A DNA stretch of 64,000 nt from Actinomycetota bacterium. Lineage in GTDB: Bacteria > Actinomycetota > Geothermincolia > Geothermincolales > RBG-13-55-18. Where the stretch lies: the NCBI GenBank assembly GCA_028697145.1, contig JAQVFR010000007.1:31887-95886 (forward strand). Direction: 5' to 3'. Positions 9,506-18,023 of the stretch are shown one piece after another; the stretch's first letter is position 1, and every line of letters begins with the position of its first letter. The notes beneath the pieces were generated by a model, which was not told where the DNA came from, made no database searches, and saw nothing but the letters and a program-made list of their open reading frames with translations. The translations under genes were made by a program, and so were the position numbers.

Positions 9506-10321
9506 ATGTGTGAGTTCTGCGCCAAGCACGGGCAGGGAAACCGCTGGTATCTCAACCCGGATAATTTCTCCGAGAAGATGATGGGGGATTCCCAGCGCGT
9601 GAAGACCCTGGAGAAGGTGGCGGGCTGGGGGATCGACTATTACATCGACTTCACCTCGCGGGTCACCCAACTGGTTAACTGGCCGGTCATCGGCAAGGCG
9701 GTCAAAGCCGCCATCAACCGCATGGCCCCCAACGAGCACGGCGGGCAGGTGGTCTCCCTCGAGGACTCCCTGCAGCTGCTGGAATACGCCAGGGATTTCG
9801 TGCTCCTTCCATGTGCCTGCCGCAAACTGGTAGGTCACCGCGACGACATGGTCTGCCTGAATTTCGGTCCCATAAAGGACATGCAGCGCCGCTTCATGCC
9901 CGAAGGGCCCATGGAGGAGATCACCCTGGAGGAGGCGCGGGAGATGGTGTTGCGCAGCGACGAGCGCGGACATTTTCACCAGGTGCTGTACGCCAAAGTC
10001 CCCTTCCCCATCTGCATCTGCAATTGCGACGCGCGCTACTGCACCTCACTCAAGCAGCGCTGGGCCAACAACGTGGAGGCGGCCATCTTCAAGGGGCACG
10101 AGGTGTGCGCGGTGGACGGCGAGCTGTGCCGCTTCTGCGAGGACCCGGTTTGCCTGACGCGATGCAGCTTCGGAGCCCTCCATTACGACCCCGGCGCGGG
10201 CAGGGTCCACGTGCACGCGGCCGACTGCTTCGGCTGCGGGCTGTGCCGCACCGCCTGTCCGCGCGGGGCGCTTTCCCTGGCCGCGCGCGACGGCGTGCCC
10301 GCGGCCGCGGGGATGTGGTGA
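9506..10321 (+). CDS. 4Fe-4S dicluster protein with CxC...CNC core, paralogue 1
   Basis: ATG at 9506 follows GGAGGG; 271 residues. The C-terminal third carries ferredoxin clusters (CRFCEDPVCLTRC and CFGCGLCRTACP). In front of them is an unusual cysteine set: PCACR at about 108 and ICICNC at about 172. This arrangement recurs in the proteins at 28851 and 49842, which makes them a paralogous family. There is no signal peptide, so it is cytoplasmic. It overlaps the next ferredoxin-like gene by four bases (GTGA). A TATAAT box lies at 9456-9461, without a good -35. The role is presumably electron transfer; the partner is unknown. Confidence 0.8.
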   Translation: MCEFCAKHGQGNRWYLNPDNFSEKMMGDSQRVKTLEKVAGWGIDYYIDFTSRVTQLVNWPVIGKAVKAAINRMAPNEHGGQVVSLEDSLQLLEYARDFVLLPCACRKLVGHRDDMVCLNFGPIKDMQRRFMPEGPMEEITLEEAREMVLRSDERGHFHQVLYAKVPFPICICNCDARYCTSLKQRWANNVEAAIFKGHEVCAVDGELCRFCEDPVCLTRCSFGALHYDPGAGRVHVHAADCFGCGLCRTACPRGALSLAARDGVPAAAGMW

Positions 10322-10599
10322 CCTTGGCGGGGTTCAAGATAAGGGTGACCGACTGCGACGCCGAGGCGTGCGGAAACCGCTGCCAGGAGGCGTGCCCGCA
10401 AGGTGTGTTCCTCGCGGTCCCCCGGGACAAGGACCGCGCCAGGCACGGCGCCGATCCCCGCTACCGCATAGTCCCCCGCTTCGCCTCCTTCTGCGACGGC
10501 TGCGGGGAATGCCTGTCCGTGTGCGGGCAGGACGCCATCCGTATCGTCTTCCGCGCGACGGGAGAGGCGATCGCCCAGGCGGTCGCGCCAGGGGGTTGA
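10318..10599 (+). CDS. Small ferredoxin-like protein
   Basis: A GTG start at 10318 overlaps the stop of the previous gene by 4 bp, which suggests translational coupling and decides the start. The 93-residue product has two cysteine groups, CDAEACGNRCQEACP and CDGCGECLSVCG, each able to hold a [4Fe-4S] cluster, though the first is irregularly spaced. Most likely it is an electron-transfer partner of the upstream Fe-S protein. Confidence 0.75.
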   Translation: MTLAGFKIRVTDCDAEACGNRCQEACPQGVFLAVPRDKDRARHGADPRYRIVPRFASFCDGCGECLSVCGQDAIRIVFRATGEAIAQAVAPGG

Positions 10600-10845
10600 G
10601 GGCGAGAGCGGCGGCGGTCGGGGAGGCCCGGGGACCAGGGGCCGCGCGGGGCCTCGGGGGCGCGGCGGGAAGGCTGGTGCCGGGCGGTGCGAGGGTATCA
10701 TCGCGGAGCGACGTATTAGTCTTCGAGGTTTGTGGAACATGTATTTGCATACCCGGATACTAAATCTATATATTGTTCATGTCAGTCAAATCTCGGCATA
10801 CCCGACGGCAGCAGGGCGAATCGGCTAATCTGAGGAGGGATACGT

Positions 10846-11409
10846 ATGGCATTGACCTACGGCACCGACGAGTGGAACCAGGCCTACGACGCGCTGGTGA
10901 AGGAACGGCTGGACAGCCAGTCCAAGCCCTACGTCATGGGCACCCCGGAATGGGTCAAGCAGTATGAGGAGCTTATCCAGAACGACGCGGAGTACAAGGA
11001 GGCCGCCAAGGACTGGGAGGGCTCGGTGGTCATCAAGATCCTGGCCAAGCCGGACATCGGGCTGGACAAAGACCTCTACATGTTCATGGACCTCTGGCAC
11101 GGCGACTGCCGCTTCGTGAAGATCGTTCCCGCCGAGGTCGGCGAGGCCGGCGATTTCGTCATCACCGGCGAATACGATCGCTGGAAGGCGGTCATGTCCA
11201 AGGAGCTGGACACCATCAAGGGCATGATGCAGGGCAAGCTCAAGCTCAAGGGAGACCTGCCCACCATCGTGCGCGCGGTGAAGGCGGCGTCGCGCCTGGT
11301 GGACCTCTCCGCCATCACGGAGCCGAGGTTCCCCGACGAGCTCGATGAGGCGGGTACCGAGGATCTGAGGGCTCTTCTCAAGAGGGCCGAGGACGAGCTC
11401 GGCATTTAG
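10846..11409 (+). CDS. SCP2 sterol-carrier-domain protein, copy 1
   Basis: ATG at 10846 follows GAGGAGGGATACGT; 187 residues, no signal peptide. The middle of the protein (about 60-150) fits the SCP2 fold: a conserved FVITGEYDRWKAVM segment is followed by the MQGKLKLKGD motif typical of SCP2 domains. SCP2 proteins bind fatty acyl or sterol-like ligands in a hydrophobic tunnel. It is followed by a strong hairpin and then by alcohol dehydrogenase, another SCP2 protein and aldehyde oxidoreductase, so it probably presents a hydrophobic substrate to those enzymes. Confidence 0.82.
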   Translation: MALTYGTDEWNQAYDALVKERLDSQSKPYVMGTPEWVKQYEELIQNDAEYKEAAKDWEGSVVIKILAKPDIGLDKDLYMFMDLWHGDCRFVKIVPAEVGEAGDFVITGEYDRWKAVMSKELDTIKGMMQGKLKLKGDLPTIVRAVKAASRLVDLSAITEPRFPDELDEAGTEDLRALLKRAEDELGI

Positions 11410-11435
11410 TCGAAGCCCTCGGGGAATAGCTCTTG

Positions 11436-11465
11436 CGAGTTCCCGGGCCTATGCCCGGGAACTCG
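11436..11465 (+). terminator. Perfect 13-bp hairpin after the SCP2 gene
   Basis: CGAGTTCCCGGGC is followed by a 4-base loop and its exact complement. It lies 26 bp after the SCP2 stop. No T-run follows, so it may be a partial terminator or an mRNA-stabilising stem. A smaller CCCGGGG/CCCCGGG stem follows at about 11520-11541, just before the dehydrogenase ribosome site. Confidence 0.55.
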
Positions 11466-11560
11466 TTGCCGAACGGTTCGCCGGCGCCATGGGGTGCCAG
11501 CGCGGTTTTCAATGCGACTTCCCGGGGAGAGGGTCCCCGGGTCAACCGGAGGAGGTACTC

Positions 11561-12724
11561 ATGGCCTACGACACGGATCTGTCATTCATCTACAAGAACC
11601 CCACGCGGATAGTCTTCGGCGTCAACTCGCTGAGGGACCTGGCCGCCGAGTGCAACGAGCTCAAATGCTCCAAGGCTTTCCTGGTCACGGACAAGGGGCT
11701 GGTCGAGGCGGGCCTGGCGGAGAAGGTGGAGGCGGCCCTGGGCAAACTGCACGTGGGCACCTTCGATGAATGCCCGCAAGACTCCGGCGTTCACATCGTG
11801 AACCAGGCCGCGGACATTGCCAGGGAAAAAGGCGCCGACATCCTCGTGAGCCTCGGGGGAGGAAGCGTCATAGATACGGCCAAGGGCGTGGCCATCCTCC
11901 TCAAGGAGGGGGGGAAGCTCGAGGACCACTACGGGCTGCAGCTGTTCACCCGCCCCCAGACACCCCACATCGCCATCCCCACCACCGCCGGCACGGGGAG
12001 CGAGGTGACCTGGGCCTACGTCGTGAAGGACTGGGAGAAGAACCAGAAGATACTGTGCGGCGACGACCATATCATCCCCAACACGGCGATCCTCGATCCC
12101 GTGCTCACCCAGGGCTTGCCGCCCAGGATCACCGCCTTCACCGGCATGGACGCCCTCACTCATGCCATCGAGGCCATACATGCCCTGCAGGCCGAGCCCA
12201 TCACCGACATCATGGCCTTCGGCGCTATCCGTCTGATCGTCCAGTACCTTCCCACCTGCGTGGAGAGCGGTGACGACCTCTTTGCCCGCGGGCAGCAGCA
12301 GATAGCCGCGACCACGGCCGGGATCGCCTTCTCCAACGCCCAGATCGGGCTGGTGCATGCCGCGGCCCATTCCGCGGGCGCGCTATACGGCGTGCCACAC
12401 GGGCTTGCCAACTCCATCCTCCTGCCCCACGTGATGAAGTACAACATGGACGAGTGCGCGGACCGCTACGCCCTGGTCGCCGACGCCATGGGGGTCAAGG
12501 AGAGGGGGATGGGGGACGAGGAGGCCACCCTGGCGGCGATAGACGCCGTATTCGCGTTGAGTAAGAGGATCGGCCTGCCGCAGAAACTCAGCGAGGTGGG
12601 CGTGGAGGAATCGGGCCTGGGGCAAGTGGCCGAGCTCTCTCTCTCCGATGGGGCCATCGTCTACAACCCGAAGCTCATCTACGAGTCCGAGCAGGTGATG
12701 GAGGTCCTGAAGGAAGCCTACTGA
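11561..12724 (+). CDS. Iron-containing (type III) alcohol dehydrogenase
   Basis: ATG at 11561 follows CCGGAGGAGG; 387 residues, the usual family length. The NAD-binding signature GGGSVIDTAKG lies at about 100-109. The metal ligands of group III dehydrogenases are Asp197 and His201 in DALTHAIEA, His266 in GLVHAAAH and His280 in GVPHG. It oxidises an alcohol to an aldehyde (or the reverse) with NAD(P). The aldehyde:ferredoxin oxidoreductase two genes downstream would take the aldehyde on to an acid. The flanking SCP2 proteins suggest a long-chain or polycyclic substrate. A 4-hydroxybutyrate-type substrate cannot be excluded. Confidence 0.92.
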   Translation: MAYDTDLSFIYKNPTRIVFGVNSLRDLAAECNELKCSKAFLVTDKGLVEAGLAEKVEAALGKLHVGTFDECPQDSGVHIVNQAADIAREKGADILVSLGGGSVIDTAKGVAILLKEGGKLEDHYGLQLFTRPQTPHIAIPTTAGTGSEVTWAYVVKDWEKNQKILCGDDHIIPNTAILDPVLTQGLPPRITAFTGMDALTHAIEAIHALQAEPITDIMAFGAIRLIVQYLPTCVESGDDLFARGQQQIAATTAGIAFSNAQIGLVHAAAHSAGALYGVPHGLANSILLPHVMKYNMDECADRYALVADAMGVKERGMGDEEATLAAIDAVFALSKRIGLPQKLSEVGVEESGLGQVAELSLSDGAIVYNPKLIYESEQVMEVLKEAY

Positions 12725-12777
12725 GAAACCCGCCCCCCATGGGGACCGCTGGCTGGAGTGCATCAAGGAGGTAAGAG

Positions 12778-13194
12778 ATGGCGGACGTGAAGCTTGCGCC
12801 CGGCGCCGAGGAGGTGGCCATGGCGGTCATGATCTCGGACATGCTCAAGGCGAACATCGAGAAGCCCGAGAAGCTGAAGGACTTCAACAAGCTCAAAGCG
12901 CGTGTTTACATCCAGGCGAAAGACGCCGAGACCGAGATGACCATGGTCTTCGACCGCGGGAGTCTCACCGTGTACGGGGGCAAGGAGGGAAATCCGGACA
13001 TCTCCATCATCACCGACGCCGCCACCCTGCTCGATCTCGCCAATATCAACATCAAGTACGGGATGCCATGGTATTTCGACGAGACGGGCATGGCGGTGGT
13101 CAAGAAGCTGCTGAAGGGCGAGCTGAAGCTGCAGGGCATGCTCACCCATTATTTCGCCCTCAACCGGCTGACCAAGATAATGTCATTGAACTGA
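12778..13194 (+). CDS. SCP2 sterol-carrier-domain protein, copy 2
   Basis: ATG at 12778 is preceded by AAGGAGG; 138 residues, essentially a lone SCP2 domain. The C-terminal half has the family pattern DAATLLDLA followed by LLKGELKLQGM. It is only distantly similar to the copy at 10846 and lacks that protein's N- and C-terminal extensions. It lies 53 bp after the alcohol dehydrogenase and upstream of the aldehyde oxidoreductase, with the same orientation throughout. A role as lipid or sterol-like ligand carrier is inferred from the fold. Confidence 0.8.
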   Translation: MADVKLAPGAEEVAMAVMISDMLKANIEKPEKLKDFNKLKARVYIQAKDAETEMTMVFDRGSLTVYGGKEGNPDISIITDAATLLDLANINIKYGMPWYFDETGMAVVKKLLKGELKLQGMLTHYFALNRLTKIMSLN

Positions 13195-13317
13195 GACCCG
13201 ACGCACGCGGCGACATCAAAGTGGGAGGAAACGCGGCGTGCGGGACCCGGGGGCCCGCTGCAGGTTTGGCGGGCTTTGCCGCCGTCCGCGCGCCAGGTGC
13301 AGAATGAGGTGATGACT

Positions 13318-15180
13318 ATGGCTTTCGGCAACATGGGCAAAGCCCTGGAGGTGGACCTGACCTCAGGCACGATGTCCGAGTTCGAGATCGACGAGGCAAC
13401 ATACCGGGACTACATCGGGGGCGCGGGCCTCGCGGCCAGGCTGCTCTTCGACCGCGGCAACCTGGATGCGGGTCCCCTGGACCCGGACAATCTGCTCATC
13501 TTCGCCACGGGGCCGCTCACCGGCATAGGCTTCTCGGGCTCGAGCCGCCTCTCGGTGGGGGCGCGTTCGCCCCTGACCGGCATCTGGGGGCAGGCGTCAT
13601 GCGGCGGCAATTTCGGTCCCGAGCTGAAGAGGTGCGGCTACGACGCCGTGATCTTCAAGGGTAAGGCGGAGGCTCCGGTCTTCCTGCTTCTGGGCAACGA
13701 CTCCGCGGACCTGCTCCCCGCCGACGACCTCTGGGGCATGGACACCTACGAGGCCACCGATGCCCTCAAGGAGAGGCAGGGCAAGCAGGCCAAGGTACTG
13801 GCCATCGGCCCCGCCTCGGAGAACCTCATCCCCTACGGCACCATCATCAACGATTACGGCCACATCTTCGGGAGGGCCGGCATGGGCACGGTGATGGGCT
13901 CGAAGAACCTCAAGGCCGTCGTGGCCCAGGGCGACAGGAAGCCGGAGTACGCTGACCCCGAGAAGGTCAAGGCCATGCAGGAGGAGCACCGCGAGCTGAT
14001 CAAGGAAACCATCTTCTGCGGCGCCCTCTCCGCCTTCGGAACCGGGGCCAACATGGAAGCCAAGATGTTCGAGGGAGACGTCCCCACCCGTAACTGGGGC
14101 CAGGGCCTGTGGGAAGAGGGAGCGGAGAAGCTCTCCGGTATCGCCCTCGCCGATAACTTCATCGTGGACCACGGCAGCTGCCGCGGTTGCGCCGTCAGGT
14201 GCAAACCCGTGGTGGAGGTAAAGGACGGCCCTTACGCCATCCCCCAGGGACCGGGGCCGGAATACGAGACCCAGGCCGCCTTCGGCACCATGCTCATGAA
14301 CGACGACCTTGCCGCGGTATGCAAGGCCAACGATTTCTGCAACCGCTCCGGCATGGACACCATCACCTGCGGGGCCACCTTCGCCTGGGCCATGGACTGC
14401 TTCGAGCAGGGCATACTGAAACCCGAGGACTACGACGGCATCAAGCTGGAGTGGGGCGACATAGGCAACGTCCTGCAGCTACTTCCCGGCATAGTGGCCA
14501 GGGACGGCAAGCTGGCACAGCTCCTGGCCAGGGGCTCCCGCGCCGCCGCCGAGGAGGTCGGAAACGGGGCTGACGCCTTCCTCACCGACTCCAAGGGGCT
14601 CGAGGCGCCCATGCACGACCCCCGCTGCAACTGGGGGGACGGGCTGGCCTATGCCATCTCCATCCGCGGCGCCTGCCACGTCTCCAACATGACCTTCCTG
14701 CTGGAGTGGGGGGCCATAGAGTACCCGGAGATAGGGCTGGACAAGAACTACCAGAACCAGTCCGCCGAGTTCAAGGCGGAGGCGGCGGCCCTCACCGCGG
14801 ACATCGGGTGCATCCTCAACTCCGCCTGCTGGTGTGAGTTCCCGGGTACCGCTTATACCGTGACGCAGTGGGCCGAGCTCTTCAGCGCCGTGGCCGGCTA
14901 CGGGTGGGACGTCGAGAAGATGATGGAGGCAGGGGCCCGCGTATGGTTCCTGCAGCGCAGCCTGGGTCATATCTGGGGCGCCACCGGCGCGGACGACCGC
15001 ATCGGCCAGCGCATCATGACCCCCGTGGAAGACGGCGGTATCGCCGGCTCCGTCCCCGACATGGACACCATGCTGCGCGAGTTCTACGAGTACCGCGGCA
15101 TGACGCCGGACGGCATGCCCACCCGCGAGGTGCTCGAGAAATACGGCCTCGGCGACGTCGCCGACAAGATTAACCTTTGA
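13318..15180 (+). CDS. Aldehyde:ferredoxin oxidoreductase (tungsten/molybdenum bis-pterin enzyme)
   Basis: Of two nearby ATGs, 13318 sits seven bases after GAGGT and is preferred over 13312; the protein has 620 residues, normal for AOR. The cluster ligands are at Cys288, Cys291 and Cys295 in CRGCAVRC, the same numbering as the Pyrococcus furiosus enzyme, and the fourth is one of Cys498, 504 or 506. The N-terminal AOR domain has GGAGLAARLL and GRAGMGTVMGSKNLKAV. The enzyme oxidises aldehydes to acids and passes electrons to ferredoxin in the cytoplasm. Its partners here are the alcohol dehydrogenase upstream and the SDR downstream. MobA and FdhD at 37-39 kb may help supply or insert its cofactor. 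Confidence 0.95.
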   Translation: MAFGNMGKALEVDLTSGTMSEFEIDEATYRDYIGGAGLAARLLFDRGNLDAGPLDPDNLLIFATGPLTGIGFSGSSRLSVGARSPLTGIWGQASCGGNFGPELKRCGYDAVIFKGKAEAPVFLLLGNDSADLLPADDLWGMDTYEATDALKERQGKQAKVLAIGPASENLIPYGTIINDYGHIFGRAGMGTVMGSKNLKAVVAQGDRKPEYADPEKVKAMQEEHRELIKETIFCGALSAFGTGANMEAKMFEGDVPTRNWGQGLWEEGAEKLSGIALADNFIVDHGSCRGCAVRCKPVVEVKDGPYAIPQGPGPEYETQAAFGTMLMNDDLAAVCKANDFCNRSGMDTITCGATFAWAMDCFEQGILKPEDYDGIKLEWGDIGNVLQLLPGIVARDGKLAQLLARGSRAAAEEVGNGADAFLTDSKGLEAPMHDPRCNWGDGLAYAISIRGACHVSNMTFLLEWGAIEYPEIGLDKNYQNQSAEFKAEAAALTADIGCILNSACWCEFPGTAYTVTQWAELFSAVAGYGWDVEKMMEAGARVWFLQRSLGHIWGATGADDRIGQRIMTPVEDGGIAGSVPDMDTMLREFYEYRGMTPDGMPTREVLEKYGLGDVADKINL

Positions 15181-15344
15181 ACGCAGGGGCGGCCAGGGCC
15201 GTTGCGTAACGGTCTCGCTCCGCTCCATGCGCTCCGCTCCGGCCGCAACAGTCGAGCCCGGGCAGGAGTTCTTGCATAGACGACGCGCCGATGGCCTTAC
15301 CGGGTTCGTTCGGTAGGAAGCTTCCAGTCAAGGAGGATACGACT

Positions 15345-16154
15345 ATGGAAAAGAACGTCAGGGGCAAGGTGTTCCTGGTGACGGGCGGAGCTATGGGCAT
15401 GGGCAAGCTCGTCGCGGAGCGGTTCGCTCGCGACGGTGCCAGGGTGGTCATCTGGGACATGAACAAGGACGCGCTCGAGAAGACCGAAGCCGAGTTCAAG
15501 GGCAGGGGCTACGACGTCACCACCTACACCGTCGATGTCTCGGACCGCGAGGCGGTCTACGCGGCGGCCGACAGGGTCAAAGCCGAGGTCGGCCAGGTCG
15601 ACGTGCTCATGAACAACGCAGGGATCGTCAGGGCCGGCCATTTCCTCGACACCGACGACGATGACAACTTCAACACTCTCAATATCAACTTCATAGCCCA
15701 GATGTGGACGTGTAAGGCGTTCCTTCCCGACATGGCGGCGCGGAACGACGGCCATGTAATAGCTCTGGCCTCGGCCGCGGCCATAACCCCGACCCCCGGC
15801 GCGTCCGCTTACGCGGCGAGCAAGGCCGCGGTGCGCCACTGGATGGACACCATCAGGTGGGAGTTCAAGGAGAAAGGCAGAGGCGGCGTCAAGTTCACCT
15901 CCGTCTGCCCTTCGATAGTGAGAACCGGCATGTTCGATGGCTGCAGGGAACCCATCCTTTCCCCGTTCATGGAGCCCGAGAAGATGGCGGACAAGATCTA
16001 TCAGGGCTACCACGCGAACAAGACCACGGTCATGGAGCCGTTCGTGGTCAAGTTCACCCCGCTCATGGCGGCGGTCCTTCCGGAGCCCATCCGCTACGTC
16101 ATGGGGAAGATGCTTAAGCTCAACTCGATGTTCGAAAGCTGGGTCGGCCACTAG
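15345..16154 (+). CDS. Short-chain dehydrogenase/reductase
   Basis: ATG at 15345 follows AAGGAGG; 269 residues. Classical SDR motifs are present: TGGAMGMG for the dinucleotide, DVSD, NNAG and the active-site YAASK, with the serine in ALASAAA. It oxidises or reduces a hydroxy/keto group with NAD(P). The C-terminal 60 residues (PEPIRYVMGKMLKLNSMFESWVGH end) are typical of lipid-acting SDRs, so a hydrophobic hydroxyacyl or steroid-like substrate is plausible. It closes the SCP2-ADH-SCP2-AOR run. Confidence 0.9.
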   Translation: MEKNVRGKVFLVTGGAMGMGKLVAERFARDGARVVIWDMNKDALEKTEAEFKGRGYDVTTYTVDVSDREAVYAAADRVKAEVGQVDVLMNNAGIVRAGHFLDTDDDDNFNTLNINFIAQMWTCKAFLPDMAARNDGHVIALASAAAITPTPGASAYAASKAAVRHWMDTIRWEFKEKGRGGVKFTSVCPSIVRTGMFDGCREPILSPFMEPEKMADKIYQGYHANKTTVMEPFVVKFTPLMAAVLPEPIRYVMGKMLKLNSMFESWVGH

Positions 16155-16383
16155 CCTACTCCCCTTAAAAGTTATAGAATATTAACGCTTGCTTAATACA
16201 AGCACCGTCCTTGGCGGCAGCGTTGTTTCATGTATTCGGGTGACAGTCCAGTAGCGATCCAATGCGCGTCTTTGCGCGACAAATTAGACCCACAGGGCTT
16301 ATCGAGCCTCGCGAGGAGGTGGTGAATGAAAGCGGCTTGACGGACTTCAGTGGCAGCACGGTCATAAAAGGGAGGTGAGGTAG

Positions 16384-16848
16384 TTGCCTAGCTGGAAGGA
16401 CGACGTGGAAGTACTGGTCGACGAGGGCAAGATTAGCGTCCCCTATTCCTGGACGGTGGGGAGCACTTTGAGCCGTTTCTACTGCGAACTGCGGGACAAC
16501 GGCAAGATCTGGGGCAACCGCTGCCCCAGCTGCGGTAAGGTCTTCGTCCCCCCCAAGATCAAGTGCATAGACTGCTACGAGGATCTCCGCGATTGGGTGA
16601 TGTTGCCGGGAACCGGCACGGTGGAGACCTACACGGTGGTTCGCTACCAGGAGCCCGTGCTCCATCCCCGCAAGGCGCCATTCGTCTACGGGGTGATAAA
16701 GCTGGATGGGGCGGACACGGGCATGGTCCACTTCATAGGCGGCGTGGACCCGGAAGAGGTAAAAGTCGGCATGCGTGTGGAAGCGGTAATCGAGGGTGAG
16801 CGCGAGGGTAACATCCTCGATATCAAGCACTTCCGCCCCATAAAGTAG
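16384..16848 (+). CDS. DUF35 OB-fold/zinc-ribbon protein A (thiolase-fold partner)
   Basis: A TTG start at 16384, eight bases after GGGAGG, gives 154 residues. The N-terminal helix leads to a rubredoxin-like zinc ribbon with Cys47, Cys50, Cys61 and Cys64, then an OB fold (about 70-150). DUF35 proteins form complexes with thiolase-superfamily enzymes, for example in archaeal acetoacetyl-CoA thiolase/HMG-CoA synthase, in BbsAB and in the steroid side-chain aldolase Ltp2-ChsH2. The thiolase-like gene starts 18 bp downstream, so a complex is likely. The 229 bp upstream are AT-rich and probably hold the promoter, but no clear boxes were found. Confidence 0.88.
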   Translation: MPSWKDDVEVLVDEGKISVPYSWTVGSTLSRFYCELRDNGKIWGNRCPSCGKVFVPPKIKCIDCYEDLRDWVMLPGTGTVETYTVVRYQEPVLHPRKAPFVYGVIKLDGADTGMVHFIGGVDPEEVKVGMRVEAVIEGEREGNILDIKHFRPIK

Positions 16849-16866
16849 GGAAGCGGGGTGAGATAC

Positions 16867-18009
16867 ATGGAAAAAGTAGCGATAATCGGCGTGGGCATGA
16901 CCAAATACGACCGCAACAGCCCGCTCACCTTCGCGGAGATGGTCTTCGAGGCCACGAGCAAGGCCATCGAGGACGCGGGGATATCCAAGGACGACGTGGA
17001 TAACGTCGTCACCGTCAGCAGCGACTTCTGGGACGGCCGCACCATCTCGACCATGGCCGTGACCGACGCCTCCAATGCCTACGGCAGGGATATCACCTGC
17101 GTCGAGGGCGACGGGACATTCGGAGCGCTCTACGGCATGATGCGCATCCTCTCGGGCACGTTCGGCATCACCATCGTCTGCGCCCATCACAAGGGCACCG
17201 AGAGCAGCATGAACGGCATAACCAACTGCGCCTTCGACCCCCTGGTGGAGAGGAAGCTCGGCCTCGACGCCGTCTCCTCGGCGGCGTTGCAGGCGCGCAG
17301 GTACATGGAAAAGCACGGCCTGCTGGAGGAGCAGTTCGCGCTGGTATCGGTGAAGAACCACGGCAATGCGATGCGCAATCCCCGGTCCCTCCTGCCCATG
17401 GAGATAACGGTGGACGACGTGATGAACTCGCGCAAGATCGCCGACCCGCTCAAGCTCCTCGACTGCTCCCCCGTGACCGATGGCGCCTGCACCCTGGTGC
17501 TGGCACCGGAGCGCCAGGCCAAGAAGCTTACCACCACCAAGAAGCGGGTATGGATGAAGGGCGTGGGCCACTGCACCGATGCTTTCCGCCTCGGGGACCG
17601 CGACCTGGCGGACACCCGGGCTTTGAAGAAAGCCGCTAAGCGCGCCTACGACATGGCCGGCATCGTCGATCCCCGCGAGGAGATCGACTTCGCCGAGGTC
17701 TACGACGCTTTCTCCTACATGGAGCCGCTGTGGCTGGAGGGGCTGGGCATCTGCGACGACGGCAAGGGCTGCGAGTACCTGGAGCGCGGCTGGTTCGACT
17801 ACGGCGGCAAGCTCCCCGTGAATCCCTCCGGCGGCCGCCTCTCGGCCAATCCCGTGCAGGCCGCCGGCCTCTACGCCATGGCCGAAGCCACGCTGCAGCT
17901 GCGCGGCAAGGCGGGGAAGCACCAGGTAAGGGGCGCCGGGACCGCGCTGGTCCACGGCATCAACGGCATGTGCGGTCAGTCCCACTGTGTCTGGATCCTG
18001 GGAAGATAA
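16867..18009 (+). CDS. Thiolase-fold protein A lacking the canonical catalytic Cys and His
   Basis: The ATG at 16867 sits behind GGGGTG and gives MEKVAIIGVG (380 residues); a GTG nine bases upstream is the alternative. It is a SCP-x/archaeal-type thiolase-superfamily protein. By eye, the nucleophilic-Cys loop reads CVEGDGTFGA, with Glu80 roughly where the Cys should be. The GHP histidine motif is replaced by SANP (Asn328). A C-terminal GMCGQSH could still hold a thiol. It therefore may catalyse something other than thiolysis, for example a retro-aldol cleavage as in Ltp2. It sits between DUF35 A and thiolase-fold protein B in a tight operon. Confidence 0.85.
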   Translation: MEKVAIIGVGMTKYDRNSPLTFAEMVFEATSKAIEDAGISKDDVDNVVTVSSDFWDGRTISTMAVTDASNAYGRDITCVEGDGTFGALYGMMRILSGTFGITIVCAHHKGTESSMNGITNCAFDPLVERKLGLDAVSSAALQARRYMEKHGLLEEQFALVSVKNHGNAMRNPRSLLPMEITVDDVMNSRKIADPLKLLDCSPVTDGACTLVLAPERQAKKLTTTKKRVWMKGVGHCTDAFRLGDRDLADTRALKKAAKRAYDMAGIVDPREEIDFAEVYDAFSYMEPLWLEGLGICDDGKGCEYLERGWFDYGGKLPVNPSGGRLSANPVQAAGLYAMAEATLQLRGKAGKHQVRGAGTALVHGINGMCGQSHCVWILGR

Positions 18010-18023
18010 GGAGGTGACGTGAA

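Noticed and set aside
16228-17985. 585-residue antisense frame across DUF35 A and thiolase-fold protein A
   Set aside because: Composition rich in His, Val, Leu and Ala, typical of the antisense of GC-rich genes; no motif. The same applies to similar frames at 17976-19673, 24531-26315, 35164-37227 and 52178-54415.
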